DNA from: Thermoflexus sp.
GTDB taxonomy: Bacteria > Chloroflexota > Anaerolineae > Thermoflexales > Thermoflexaceae
DNA: 64,000 nt
Direction: 5' to 3'
NCBI GenBank assembly: GCA_025057635.1
Contig: JANXBD010000001.1
Coordinates: 1-64,000, forward strand
Shown: positions 27,060 through 36,835 of the stretch, piece by piece
How the letters are laid out: every line of letters begins with the position of its first letter
Position numbering within the stretch: position 1 is the first letter of the stretch
The notes under the pieces: model-generated
What the model was told of the DNA's origin: nothing
What the model saw: only the letters and a program-made list of their open reading frames with translations
Databases searched by the model: none
Made by a program: the position numbers and the translations under genes

Positions 27060-27087
27060 TTGACAGAACTCCCGGTCTTCCTATAAT
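27060..27087 (+). promoter_or_regulatory. Consensus promoter of the purine cluster
   Basis: Perfect TTGACA (27060-27065) and TATAAT (27082-27087) are 16 bases apart, leaving a leader of about 55 bases to purL. This is too short for a purine riboswitch, and none was seen. Confidence 0.82.
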
Positions 27088-27147
27088 GTCATACGAGGGA
27101 TCTCCCCTTACTTCTACGGTAGCTCGGACTCAAGGATCCTGCAGGTG

Positions 27148-30100
27148 ATGGATCGGGAGGCTATCTCAGCTGATGAAACCTGTCGGATGCCCCCGGATCC
27201 GGGAGGGGTCATTTTCCGTGTCGAAATCCGCCGTCGAGATCCAGTGGATCCGGAGGGCATCCGAATGGTCGATGGAGCCCGTGCTCATGGCATCAGGGGG
27301 TTGCGGGCATGCCGCGTGGAACGCCTGTGTTTCTTGAAAGGCCCCCTTTCTCCCGCTGAAGTAGATCGCCTCAGCCGCCTCCTGCTAACGGATCCCGTTG
27401 CCGAGTGCTTCCGTGTCACTAAGGTGGAGCATGCTCATCTAACTCTCCGACCCTTCGGGGCCCCAGATCACTGGATTGAGGTGACGTGGCGTCCTGGGGT
27501 GACGGATCCCTCTAGCGAGAGCCTCCTTCGAGCAGCCCGGGAGGCCGGCTTTGAGGTGCAACAGGCTGCCTGGGGGACGCGCTTTCTCCTCTGGGGAGAC
27601 CTGGGGGATACTGAGCTGGAACGGCTAGCCCTCGAGCTGTGTTGCAACCCCGTCATCCAGCGTTATGCTGTTGACCGAGCGATCTCCCCCCCGTTTCTGG
27701 AACCGGCCCCTCCGAATCCGATCGTGGAGGTCATCCCCATCCGGGAAGCCAGCGAGGAGGACCTCGTCGCCCTGAGCGAGCACCGCCGGTTGGCGCTAAA
27801 TCAGTGCGAGATGAGGGCCATTCAGGAGCATTTCCGTCGTCTGGGCCGGGATCCGACGGATGTGGAGCTGGAAACCCTGGCGCAGACATGGAGCGAGCAC
27901 TGTGTCCATAAAACCTTTAAGGCCCGAATTCGATACACCGGGCCTGCTCCCGGAATGCCATCCGATGCGCCGGCTGTCACGATGGAGATTAATGGCCTGT
28001 TGCGCACATATATCCAGGCCGCCACGGAGCGGGCCGATCGCTCGTGGGTCCGCTCGGCCTTTGTGGATAATGCGGGCATCATCGCTCTAGATGATCGGTG
28101 GGATGTGGCGATTAAGGTGGAAACCCATAATCATCCCTCAGCTGTGGAACCTTTCGGCGGAGCGAGCACCGGCGTAGGTGGGGTGATCCGAGATATCCTT
28201 GGGGTAAGTGCTCGCCCAATCGCCAATCTGGATGTGCTGTGTTTTCCCCCATCGGATCTGCTTCCTTCCGACCGCCTTCCCGGAACCTTGCCTCCTCAGC
28301 GGATCATCGAAGGGGTGATCCGCGGGATTGAGGACTACGGAAATAAGATGGGCATTCCCACCGTATGTGGGGCAGTGCGCTACCATCCCGGCTATCGAGT
28401 CACTCCCCTCGTATTCTGCGGATGTCTAGGCATCCTTCCCCGAGGAAGCCATCCGACGGCCCCTCAACCCGGTGATCTGATCGTATTAATCGGGGGGCGC
28501 ACAGGCCGCGATGGCCTCGGTGGAGCCACCTTTTCCAGCGCCCGGTTGGATCCAGAGTCCGCCACAGCGGCTCGTCAGGCGGTTCAGATCGGCCACCCGA
28601 TCCTGGAAAAGCAACTCCTCGAGGTGATTCTGCAGGCTCGAGAGGAAGGCCTTTACCATGCCATTACCGATTGTGGCGCGGGTGGCCTCTCTTCCGCTGT
28701 CGGCGAGATGGCCCGTTCCCTCGGAGCCCAGGTTCACCTGGATCAAGTGCCTTTGAAGGACCACGGCCTACGCCCATGGGAGATCTGGCTCAGCGAGTCC
28801 CAGGAGCGAATGGTTTTGGCCATTCCTCCCGAGAACTGGCCTCGTTTCCATGAGATCTGCATGATCCATGGGGTGGAGGCAGCCGTCATTGGCACCTTCG
28901 AGGCAAGTGGTCGCCTGCAGATTTTCTACCGAGGGCACCGGGTAGGTGAGCTGGAGATGGCCTTCCTCCATGAAGGCCGGCCTTCAATGATCCTGGAGGC
29001 CCGATGGGGTGCCCGGAGCCCATCCCCTTCCGATTTAGCCTCTTCAGGCCCGATGGAGCTTTCCCAAGCATTGCTGGCCCTGCTCAGCCATCCCAACATA
29101 CGAAGCCGAGAAGAGATCCTACGTCGCTATGATCACGAAGTTCAGGGAGCAACTGCCATTAAGCCTCTCGTCGGAGTTGCCAACCAGGGCCCCAGCGATG
29201 CTGTCGTGCTGGTCCCCCGAGAGTTGCTATCATCTGTGGGATCGCTCCCAGGGATCGCACTGGCTGTAGGCCTGGCCCCTCAGTACGGAGAACGAGATCC
29301 CTATCTGATGGCATGGGCCGCGATTGACGAAGCCTTCCGCAACCTGATTGCGGTAGGAGCAGACCCAGATCGAGTGGCCTTGCTGGACAACTTTTGCTGG
29401 GGAAATCCTCACGATCCAGAACAGCTCGGAGGATTGGTTCGCTGTGCTCAGGGTTGTTTTGACGCTGCCCGCGCTTATCAAGCCCCATTCGTATCCGGAA
29501 AGGATAGCCTGCATAACGAACACGTGGATGCCACAGGCCGTGTCCATGCGATCCCCGGCACGATTCTAATCACCGCTGTTGGCCGGGTGCCCGACATCCA
29601 GCGAGCGGTTACGATGGATCTGAAGTGTGCGGGGGATTGGCTCTATCTTGTGGGCGATACTCGACCGGAGCTAGGCAACAGCCACTATGCCATGATCGGC
29701 GGGGCCGTATCTCCAGAGGCAGACCGCCTTCCTCAGCCGGTTCCCCAGGCTTTAGATCGAATGCGCGCGCTTCATCGGGCGATAGCCGCTGGGTGGGTTC
29801 AGGCCTGCCACGATCTCTCCGAGGGAGGCCTAGGAGTGGCCCTGGCAGAGATGTGTCTGGCAGGCCGCCTGGGCGCTCACGTCGATCTGCGCCGGGTGCC
29901 CGGGATCGAACATCTGAGAACCGATGAGGAGGCGCTTTTCTCAGAATCCCTCAGCCGTTTCCTCGTAGAGGTTCGTCCCGAGGACGCAACCGCCTTTGAG
30001 GCTTGTCTGACCGGTCATCCTGTCGCTCGGATTGGGATTGTGACGGAGGAGCCCCTTTTACAGGTCATCGGCCAGGATGGATCTGAGCGCCTCCGCCTTC

Positions 30101-30990
30101 CGGTAGAGGCGCTGGAGCGTGCTTGGAGAGGGGAGCCTGCTCCCTCCGGGAGTCAAGCGTCCTCCCCTAGTACCCCCAGGCCATCGGCGCGACCTACCAT
30201 ATATGTGCCGCGGGGCCGACCCCGTGTTTTGATCCTCCAAGCCCCGGGAACCAATCGGGACGGGGAGGCTGCTTTGGCCTGCCGAGAGGCTGGAGGGGAG
30301 CCGGAAATCGTGCCGATGACGCGGCTCCTGCGCGGAGAGCGCAGCCTTTTAGATTACGCGATGCTCATTCTTCCTGGCGGGTTCTCGTATGGCGACGATC
30401 TAGGTGCAGGGACTCTGTGGGCGCTGGAGCTTCGTCATCGGTGGACAGAGATGCTGGAACGCTTCATCGCCAGCGGACGACCTGTGCTGGGGATCTGCAA
30501 TGGGTTCCAGGCCCTGGTGAAAGCAGGGTTGCTCCCCGGCCCGGAGTTTTTGGAGCCCGATGGAAGTCGGCTCCTTACCTTAGCTCCTAATGCCTCCGGT
30601 CGTTTTGAATGCCGATGGGTATGGCTACGGGTCAACCCCCAGAGCCCCTGTCTTTTCACCGAAGGCGTGGAGGAGCTCCTGTATTGCCCGGTCGCTCATG
30701 GGGAGGGGCGGGTGATGGCCCGTTCTGAGGACATCCTGGATCGTCTTGAGGCGCAGGGCCTGATCGCGCTTACCTATGTGGATCCTGATGGCCAACCGGC
30801 ATCCTATCCCTTCAATCCGAACGGCTCTCAACGAGGGATCGCTGGGATCTGTAATGCGGCTGGCAACGTGCTGGGGCTTATGCCTCATCCGGAGGATCAT
30901 ATTTTTCCGTGGCAGCATCCTCGCTGGCGCCGTGGGGAGAGTGGAGGCCTCGGGCTTATTCTATTCCAGAACGCCCTCAGGAGGTGTTGA
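27148..30990 (+). CDS. purL: Phosphoribosylformylglycinamidine synthase, PurS-PurL-PurQ fusion
   Basis: Converts FGAR, ATP and glutamine to FGAM (step 4 of purine synthesis). The protein has 1280 residues. Two PurS-like segments (about 20-95 and 100-190) come first. The PurL core (about 210-1000) has QTWSEHCVHKTFKARI, KVETHNHPSAVEPFGGASTGVGG and VSGKDSL. A linker precedes a PurQ glutaminase (about 1025-1280) with the catalytic Cys in LGICNGFQAL and the His/Glu in MPHPEDH. In many bacteria these are three genes. The ATG at 27148 is used; a GTG lies one codon upstream. It is the first gene of the cluster, one base before purC. Confidence 0.95.
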   Translation: MDREAISADETCRMPPDPGGVIFRVEIRRRDPVDPEGIRMVDGARAHGIRGLRACRVERLCFLKGPLSPAEVDRLSRLLLTDPVAECFRVTKVEHAHLTLRPFGAPDHWIEVTWRPGVTDPSSESLLRAAREAGFEVQQAAWGTRFLLWGDLGDTELERLALELCCNPVIQRYAVDRAISPPFLEPAPPNPIVEVIPIREASEEDLVALSEHRRLALNQCEMRAIQEHFRRLGRDPTDVELETLAQTWSEHCVHKTFKARIRYTGPAPGMPSDAPAVTMEINGLLRTYIQAATERADRSWVRSAFVDNAGIIALDDRWDVAIKVETHNHPSAVEPFGGASTGVGGVIRDILGVSARPIANLDVLCFPPSDLLPSDRLPGTLPPQRIIEGVIRGIEDYGNKMGIPTVCGAVRYHPGYRVTPLVFCGCLGILPRGSHPTAPQPGDLIVLIGGRTGRDGLGGATFSSARLDPESATAARQAVQIGHPILEKQLLEVILQAREEGLYHAITDCGAGGLSSAVGEMARSLGAQVHLDQVPLKDHGLRPWEIWLSESQERMVLAIPPENWPRFHEICMIHGVEAAVIGTFEASGRLQIFYRGHRVGELEMAFLHEGRPSMILEARWGARSPSPSDLASSGPMELSQALLALLSHPNIRSREEILRRYDHEVQGATAIKPLVGVANQGPSDAVVLVPRELLSSVGSLPGIALAVGLAPQYGERDPYLMAWAAIDEAFRNLIAVGADPDRVALLDNFCWGNPHDPEQLGGLVRCAQGCFDAARAYQAPFVSGKDSLHNEHVDATGRVHAIPGTILITAVGRVPDIQRAVTMDLKCAGDWLYLVGDTRPELGNSHYAMIGGAVSPEADRLPQPVPQALDRMRALHRAIAAGWVQACHDLSEGGLGVALAEMCLAGRLGAHVDLRRVPGIEHLRTDEEALFSESLSRFLVEVRPEDATAFEACLTGHPVARIGIVTEEPLLQVIGQDGSERLRLPVEALERAWRGEPAPSGSQASSPSTPRPSARPTIYVPRGRPRVLILQAPGTNRDGEAALACREAGGEPEIVPMTRLLRGERSLLDYAMLILPGGFSYGDDLGAGTLWALELRHRWTEMLERFIASGRPVLGICNGFQALVKAGLLPGPEFLEPDGSRLLTLAPNASGRFECRWVWLRVNPQSPCLFTEGVEELLYCPVAHGEGRVMARSEDILDRLEAQGLIALTYVDPDGQPASYPFNPNGSQRGIAGICNAAGNVLGLMPHPEDHIFPWQHPRWRRGESGGLGLILFQNALRRC

Positions 30991-30991
30991 G

Positions 30992-31981
30992 ATGGGTCTT
31001 TCGGCGGCTGAACTACAGGCGGCCCTTCCATACGCGTTGCAACGGGTCGATCTGCCCAATCTGGGCCCGAAGCGCGAGGGGAAGGTGCGGGAGATCTACG
31101 AATATGAAGACTCCCTGATTCTCATTTCCACCGATCGGATCTCGGCCTTCGATCGGGTGCTGGGCGTGATTCCCTTCAAGGGTCAGGTGCTTAACCAGCT
31201 CAGCGCTTGGTGGTTTGAGCAGACCCGGGATATCGTGCCGAATCATCTGATCGCCGTGCCCGATCCGAACGTCATGGTGGTTCGTCGCGCGAATCCCTTG
31301 CCGGTCGAGGTGATCGTGCGCGGTTACATTACCGGCGTGACCCGCACTTCGCTTTGGACGTTGTATGCCCAAGGAGAACGTCGTCCCTATGGGATTCCTC
31401 TGCCCGATGGCCTGCAGAAGAACGATCCCCTGCCCTATCCGATCCTCACGCCAACCACCAAGGCTCCCTCCGGCGCGCATGACGAGATCCTCACCCGGGA
31501 GGAGATCCTGAACCGCGGGCTGGTGTCCAAGGATCTGTGGGAACGGATCGAGGCGATCGCCCTAGCCCTCTTTCAGCGCGGCCAGGAGCGCGCCCGAGAG
31601 GCCGGCTTGATCCTAGTGGACACTAAATACGAGTTCGGCCTCATAGATGGCGAGCTGGTTCTGATCGATGAGCTCCACACCCCGGACTCCAGCCGCTTCT
31701 GGTTGGCGGAAACCTATGCGCGAGGCCGGGAGCCCGAGTCCTATGACAAGGAATTCGTCCGGGCATGGTTTGCTGCCCGAGGCTATCGGGGGGATGGAGC
31801 ACCGCCGACGATGCCCGAGGAGCTGATCGTGGCTGCAGCGGCCCGCTATATCGCTGCCTACGAACGGCTGACCGGTCAGCCCTTTGTACCAGGCGAGCAA
31901 CCCGCTGTGACGCGGATCGCCCGTCATCTCGAACGCTTCAAGGAGGAGTTTCTGATGCCTGTTAGCAGGAGGAACAAATGA
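30992..31981 (+). CDS. purC: SAICAR synthase
   Basis: Joins CAIR and aspartate (step 8 in bacteria). The 329-residue protein is of the longer, yeast-like size. Seen: GKVREIYEYEDSLILISTDRISAFDR, IVRGYITGVTRTS, LTPTTKAP...HDEILTREE, and LVDTKYEFG. The start at 30992 is one base after the purL stop, with AGGAGGTG just before it. It overlaps purE by 4 bases (ATGA). Confidence 0.95.
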   Translation: MGLSAAELQAALPYALQRVDLPNLGPKREGKVREIYEYEDSLILISTDRISAFDRVLGVIPFKGQVLNQLSAWWFEQTRDIVPNHLIAVPDPNVMVVRRANPLPVEVIVRGYITGVTRTSLWTLYAQGERRPYGIPLPDGLQKNDPLPYPILTPTTKAPSGAHDEILTREEILNRGLVSKDLWERIEAIALALFQRGQERAREAGLILVDTKYEFGLIDGELVLIDELHTPDSSRFWLAETYARGREPESYDKEFVRAWFAARGYRGDGAPPTMPEELIVAAAARYIAAYERLTGQPFVPGEQPAVTRIARHLERFKEEFLMPVSRRNK

Positions 31982-32466
31982 AGCCGCAGGTGATCATCAT
32001 CATGGGATCTCGCTCCGATCTAGAGCATGCGCAGGCAGTCGCTCGAGCGCTGGAAGAATTCGGCATAGAATGGGAGATGCGCATCGCCTCGGCGCACAAG
32101 ATCCCAGCTTATCTGTTGGATCTCCTGCAAGCTTACGAATCGGATCCCCGCCCCAAGGTTTACATTACCATCGCTGGGCGCTCCAACGCATTAAGCGGGA
32201 TGGTAGATGGGCAGGTGGCATCGCCAGTGATCGCATGTCCACCCATCTCAGAGGCCTTTGGGGGAGCTGATGTGTTCTCCTCCCTGCGGATGCCCGGTGG
32301 GATCGCGCCCGCTGTAGTGCTGGATCCAGCGGGTGCCGCTCTGATGGCCGCGAAGATCCTCGGGCTGACCGATCCGGAAGTGCGGAAACGGGTGGTGCAG
32401 TTCCAGGAACAACAACGACAGCGTGTGATCGGAGATGACGCCGCCGTCTGTGCTGGAAACCGTTGA
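31978..32466 (+). CDS. purE: AIR carboxylase, class II PurE
   Basis: Makes CAIR from AIR. The 162-residue protein has the PurE opening IIIMGSRSDLEHA and SAHKIPAYLL. The central loop reads AGRSNALSGMVDG and then ACPPISEAFGGADVFSSLRMPGG. This matches class II enzymes (vertebrate and Treponema type), which use CO2 directly, rather than the AGGAAHLPGM loop of class I enzymes that need PurK. No purK is present in the cluster, which agrees. The start overlaps the purC stop. Confidence 0.9.
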   Translation: MKPQVIIIMGSRSDLEHAQAVARALEEFGIEWEMRIASAHKIPAYLLDLLQAYESDPRPKVYITIAGRSNALSGMVDGQVASPVIACPPISEAFGGADVFSSLRMPGGIAPAVVLDPAGAALMAAKILGLTDPEVRKRVVQFQEQQRQRVIGDDAAVCAGNR

Positions 32467-32586
32467 GGGATTGAGCTCGATCTTCGCCGCGGTTTGGGAG
32501 CCCGAAGGCAAAAGATCGAGGAGGTGAGGAAGGATCGAAGAGTCATCCATATCGGCCTCTCCGGATCTGGAAAGGAGGCGGGCCAA

Positions 32587-34107
32587 ATGATGGAGATCCG
32601 TTCAGATCGTCCGCAGGAGGCCTGTGGGGTTTTCGGGATCTACACGCCCGGTCGCGAGGCTGCCCGTCTAGCTTTCCTAGCCCTCTGCGCTCTGCAACAC
32701 CGTGGCCAAGAGAGCGCCGGGATCGCTACCAGCGATGGCTGGGCAGCTTATCTTCACAAGGGCATGGGGCTGGTGGCTCAGGTGTTCGATCAAGGCATCT
32801 TAGCGCAGCTCCGGGGCCCGTTCGCGATCGGGCATACTCGATACTCCACTACGGGCGTGTCTCATGTCCGGAACGCTCAGCCCTTTCTGATCGAGACCAT
32901 TCTCGGCCCTTTAGGCATCGCTCATAACGGCAACCTGGTCCATGCTTCTCTGCTACGCCGTCGTCTGCTGGAACGGGGCGTCGGTCTTTCCTCGGGTAGC
33001 GACAGCGAGCTGATTCTCCAGATCCTGGCCTCTCCACCGGAAGCCTGGGAGCTCCCTTCGGAGCTTCGCGGCTCGAGCGGAGACCCATGGATTGAACGGA
33101 TTCGCACTTTGATGCACTTAGCCCCTGGTGCCTATTCGCTGGTGATTCTTACCCGGGAGGCCATTTACGCTGTTCGGGATCCATTTGGTTTTCGTCCCCT
33201 CTGTTTAGGGGAGCTGGAGCACGGATACGCGGTGGCCTCCGAGTCCTGCGCCCTCCGGTTGATCGGCGCCCGCCTCCTCCGGGAGCTGGAGCCTGGCGAA
33301 ATCCTCCGCCTGGATCCTCATGGCGTAGCGGTTTTTCAGGGCCCTGTTCCTCCGTCTCCAGCCTTCTGCATCTTTGAATACATCTATTTCATGCGCCCGG
33401 ATTCTATACGGGAAGATGGAACCATCTATGCGGCCCGGATGGCCCTGGGCCGTCAACTGGCTCGCGAGGCTCCAGCCCCGGCGGATCTGGTGGTGGGGGT
33501 CCCCGATTCCGCGACTCCTCATGCCATCGGCTACAGCCTGGAATCTGGCATTCCCTTTGTGGAAGGCCTGATCAAGAACCGGTATATTGGCCGCACATTC
33601 ATCCAGCCCGATGACCACACCCGCCAACAAAGCGTCCACCTGAAATACAGTCCGTTGTCCGAAATCCTTCGAGGGCGGCGAGTGGTGCTGGTGGACGACT
33701 CCATCGTCCGTGGCCATACGACGCGGCAACTGGTGCAGTTGCTCCGCGAAGGCGGTGCTGCTGAAGTCCACGTCCGAATCGCCTCTCCGCCTATCCGTCA
33801 CCCCTGCTTTATGGGAATCGATATGGCCACCTACGCGGAACTGATCGCCCACCGTCGTTCGGAGGAGGCGATTTGTCGCTTTCTCCAGGCCGATAGCCTG
33901 GCTTATCTCAGTCTCCCGGGTATGCTGTCGGCCATTCGCGAGGCCCTCCCTGCCTCCAAGGGCAGCTATTGCACCGCCTGCTTCTCCGGTGATTACCCGC
34001 TTCCCCTTCCAGAGGAGCAAAACGGCCTGCAGGAAGTCAAAGCGGCTTTCGAGCGAATTCGGAACGTGAGCTGGAGTCCGCTCCCGGAAATATCCGGCCA
34101 GGGATGA
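32587..34107 (+). CDS. purF: Amidophosphoribosyltransferase
   Basis: First committed step: PRPP plus glutamine to phosphoribosylamine. The protein has 506 residues. A short propeptide precedes the N-terminal nucleophile C13 (QEACGVFGIY). Glutaminase marks HRGQESAG and GHTRYSTTG are present, as is the PRPP loop VVLVDDSIVRGHT. Four cysteines (in PAFCIFE, RHPCFMG and the SYCTACFSG pair) match those binding the 4Fe-4S cluster of Bacillus-type PurF, so this one is predicted to carry a cluster. The ATG at 32587 follows AAAGGAGG by 8 bases; the frame is open for 31 codons upstream but without a ribosome-binding site. Confidence 0.95.
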   Translation: MMEIRSDRPQEACGVFGIYTPGREAARLAFLALCALQHRGQESAGIATSDGWAAYLHKGMGLVAQVFDQGILAQLRGPFAIGHTRYSTTGVSHVRNAQPFLIETILGPLGIAHNGNLVHASLLRRRLLERGVGLSSGSDSELILQILASPPEAWELPSELRGSSGDPWIERIRTLMHLAPGAYSLVILTREAIYAVRDPFGFRPLCLGELEHGYAVASESCALRLIGARLLRELEPGEILRLDPHGVAVFQGPVPPSPAFCIFEYIYFMRPDSIREDGTIYAARMALGRQLAREAPAPADLVVGVPDSATPHAIGYSLESGIPFVEGLIKNRYIGRTFIQPDDHTRQQSVHLKYSPLSEILRGRRVVLVDDSIVRGHTTRQLVQLLREGGAAEVHVRIASPPIRHPCFMGIDMATYAELIAHRRSEEAICRFLQADSLAYLSLPGMLSAIREALPASKGSYCTACFSGDYPLPLPEEQNGLQEVKAAFERIRNVSWSPLPEISGQG

Positions 34108-34294
34108 AACCGGCGAGGGATCTCGACGGGTTGGGCGATCTCCAGAGACTCGCCCCCATCACGGTAAAGATTTTTCCCTCCCCGAAACCGCTAGGGTTTG
34201 ATCGGTCTTCAACAGGCTTCGCCATGGATCTGGTCTCTATGCCATTCCCTTCCTCACATGTTCAGGTAAGGAATTCTTCTAGGGATCATCAGTG

Positions 34295-35602
34295 ATGGGC
34301 GAGCAGAAGAAACGGATTCTGGTCGTTGGATCTGGGGGACGAGAGCATGCCCTGGCCTGGGCGCTGGCCCGCTCCCCACAGGTGGAGGCAGTATACGTGG
34401 CGCCGGGAAACGCCGGGACTCAATGGCCCGCTCGCCCGGGCCAGGCTCCTGCGATCTCGGTTCCCATCCCAGTCGAGCGTGTTGAAGAGCTGATGACCTT
34501 CGCCAGCAAGCATCACATCGCTCTCACCGTGGTGGGGCCGGAGGCTCCACTGGCGCTGGGGATTGTGGATGCTTTCCAAGCTGCCGGCCTGCGGATCTTC
34601 GGGCCGACCCGAGCAGCTGCTCGCATCGAATCCTCGAAAGCTTTCGCCAAAGCGTTGATGCACCGCTGCGGCATTCCTACCGCGGCTTTCGCTGTGTTCC
34701 ACGAGCTCGATGCGGCGCGCGCTTACGTGCGTCGTCACTCAGGCCCTCTGGTCGTGAAGGCCAGCGGGCTCGCTGGCGGAAAGGGCACCTTCGTATGCGA
34801 AACCCCCCAGGAGGCCGAGGAGGCGCTACATCTCTTGATGGCAGAGCGGATCTTCGGCGAGGCGGGGGAGACTGTTGTGATCGAAGAACGCCTGGAAGGG
34901 CGGGAGCTCTCTCTGCTGGCGGTTACAGACGGTCAGGTGGTGAAGCCACTTCTGCCTGCCCGTGACCACAAGCGCTTGTGCGACGGCGATCGCGGGCCCA
35001 ACACTGGCGGCATGGGAGCCTACGCCCCCGTTCCCGACGTCTCCGAACAGCAGATCGTCGAGATCGTCCAAACCATCCTTGAGCCTACAGTGGAGGCCCT
35101 GGCTCAGCAGGGAACCCCTTTCATCGGAGTGCTCTACGCTGGTCTGATGCTCACCCCGCGTGGCCCCTTCGTCCTGGAATTCAACGCCCGGCTGGGCGAC
35201 CCCGAAACTCAAGCCATCCTGCCGTTGTTGGAGAGCGATCTGCTGGAAGTCCTAGAGGCATGCCTAGATCGCCGACTGGAAGGAATCTCCTTCCGCTGGC
35301 GTTCCGGTTCATGCGTCACAGTCGTTCTCGCCGCCCCGGGATATCCCGGCCCGATCACGAAGGGCCTTCCGATTTTTGGGCTGGAAGAGGCAGGGGCGCT
35401 GGACGATGTGTGGATTTTCCATGCCGGGACTATGGAGCAGGAAGGACAGATCGTCACCGCAGGCGGAAGGGTGCTCGCGGTCAGCGCGTGGGGTCCTGAT
35501 CTGAGCACCGCGGCAGACCGCGCTTATGCCGCTGTCTCTCGGATCCATTTCGAGGGAATGCAATTCCGCCGCGATATCGGTCGCCCGGGGTGGTATCACT
35601 GA
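34295..35602 (+). CDS. purD: Phosphoribosylamine-glycine ligase
   Basis: ATP-grasp enzyme forming GAR from phosphoribosylamine and glycine. The 435 residues show [17 protein letters not shown], the [13 protein letters not shown] segment, [24 protein letters not shown] and [13 protein letters not shown], all family hallmarks. The upstream 187-base gap after purF holds no gene. The ATG at 34295 is used; a GTG lies one codon before it. The ribosome-binding site is weak (TAGGGAT). Confidence 0.95.
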   Translation: MGEQKKRILVVGSGGREHALAWALARSPQVEAVYVAPGNAGTQWPARPGQAPAISVPIPVERVEELMTFASKHHIALTVVGPEAPLALGIVDAFQAAGLRIFGPTRAAARIESSKAFAKALMHRCGIPTAAFAVFHELDAARAYVRRHSGPLVVKASGLAGGKGTFVCETPQEAEEALHLLMAERIFGEAGETVVIEERLEGRELSLLAVTDGQVVKPLLPARDHKRLCDGDRGPNTGGMGAYAPVPDVSEQQIVEIVQTILEPTVEALAQQGTPFIGVLYAGLMLTPRGPFVLEFNARLGDPETQAILPLLESDLLEVLEACLDRRLEGISFRWRSGSCVTVVLAAPGYPGPITKGLPIFGLEEAGALDDVWIFHAGTMEQEGQIVTAGGRVLAVSAWGPDLSTAADRAYAAVSRIHFEGMQFRRDIGRPGWYH

Positions 35603-35629
35603 TGCCGAGAACAGATGGAGGCGGATTCG

Positions 35630-36664
35630 ATGAAACCGGCGGAATCCTATGCTCGCGCGGGGGTAGATCTGGAAGTGGCTCGCCGGATTCCACAACGGAT
35701 CGCGGCGGCTGTCCGATCCACTCACCGGCCAGAAGTGATCTCTGACTTGGCTGCCTTCGCAGGCCTTTATCGAGCGGATGCCCTGAAAGCCATGAAGGAA
35801 CCGGTGCTGGTGGCTTCAACTGATGGCGTGGGAACTAAGGTGAAGGTGGCTGCCCGCCTTGGCCGCTGGGAAACGATCGGTTACGATCTGGTTCATCACT
35901 GCGTGAACGACATCCTGGTTCATGGGGCCCGGCCCCTCTTTTTTCTGGATTACATCGCCGCCGCCCGCATAGATCTCGAGGTCGTCGCCCAGATCGTGGA
36001 AAGCGTGGCTGCTGCCTGTCGGGCAGTCGGATGCGCATTGTTGGGCGGGGAGACTGCAGAGATGCCCGGGATCTATGTGCCCGGCGAACTGGATCTGGTG
36101 GGGACGATCGTAGGAGTGGTCGAACGCCATCGGATCCGTGATGGACGTGGGATCCGACCCGGAGACCGGCTGCTGGCCCTTCCCTCCAACGGTCTGCACA
36201 CGAACGGGTATAGTTTGGCGCGCAAGGTCTTAGAAAATCTGAACTGGGAACGGTACATGCCAGAGCTAGACACCTCAATCGGTGAAGCCCTCCTGGCCCC
36301 CCACCGGTGTTATCTGGAGCCTGTCCAAGCGCTGGAAGAGGCAGGGATCGAAATCAAAGGATTGGCTCATATCACCGGCGGCGGCGTTATGGAAAACCTT
36401 CCGCGCATCCTCCCGCCCGGAACGGCGGCTATACTCCACCGGGGCACTTGGCCGGAGCCCCCGATTTTCTCCCTGATCCAGCGCCTCGGCGCCGTGGATC
36501 CGGAGGAAATGTTCCGGGTATTCAATATGGGACTGGGGATGATCCTAGTAGTTAGCCCGGAGATGGCAGAGCGCGCCCTTGCGCTACGCCCGAGCGAGCT
36601 CTTCGCTGTGGGAGAGATCACAGCAGGAGAACCCACGGTTCACGTCCAGGGTATCCACGGTTGA
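35630..36664 (+). CDS. purM: AIR synthase (FGAM cyclo-ligase)
   Basis: Closes the imidazole ring of FGAM to AIR. The 344 residues show SYARAGVDLEV at the start, ASTDGVGTKVKVA, the HHCVNDILVHGARPLFFLDY block, GGETAEMPGIY, and LPSNGLHTNGYSLAR. The start at 35630 is favoured over an in-frame ATG at 35615 because GGAGG lies between them, 8 bases before the chosen ATG. It follows purD closely. Confidence 0.95.
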   Translation: MKPAESYARAGVDLEVARRIPQRIAAAVRSTHRPEVISDLAAFAGLYRADALKAMKEPVLVASTDGVGTKVKVAARLGRWETIGYDLVHHCVNDILVHGARPLFFLDYIAAARIDLEVVAQIVESVAAACRAVGCALLGGETAEMPGIYVPGELDLVGTIVGVVERHRIRDGRGIRPGDRLLALPSNGLHTNGYSLARKVLENLNWERYMPELDTSIGEALLAPHRCYLEPVQALEEAGIEIKGLAHITGGGVMENLPRILPPGTAAILHRGTWPEPPIFSLIQRLGAVDPEEMFRVFNMGLGMILVVSPEMAERALALRPSELFAVGEITAGEPTVHVQGIHG

Positions 36665-36835
36665 TGGGATCGCGATCAACCACCAAATTGTCATCGCGCG
36701 CTCGCCTGCGACCGCTCGGTGTCTGTTGAACCGAGCGGCCTGCTTCCAATCACACGTTCTTCTCTTCTCTTGGAATCCGAAGTCAATCGAAAAGACGGCA
36801 CGTCGGGAGACGGTCCGACTTCAAGGGGCTCAGCC

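Noticed and set aside
26857-27147. Purine riboswitch before the purine cluster
   Set aside because: The promoter at 27060-27087 leaves a leader of about 55 bases and no purine-aptamer consensus was seen.
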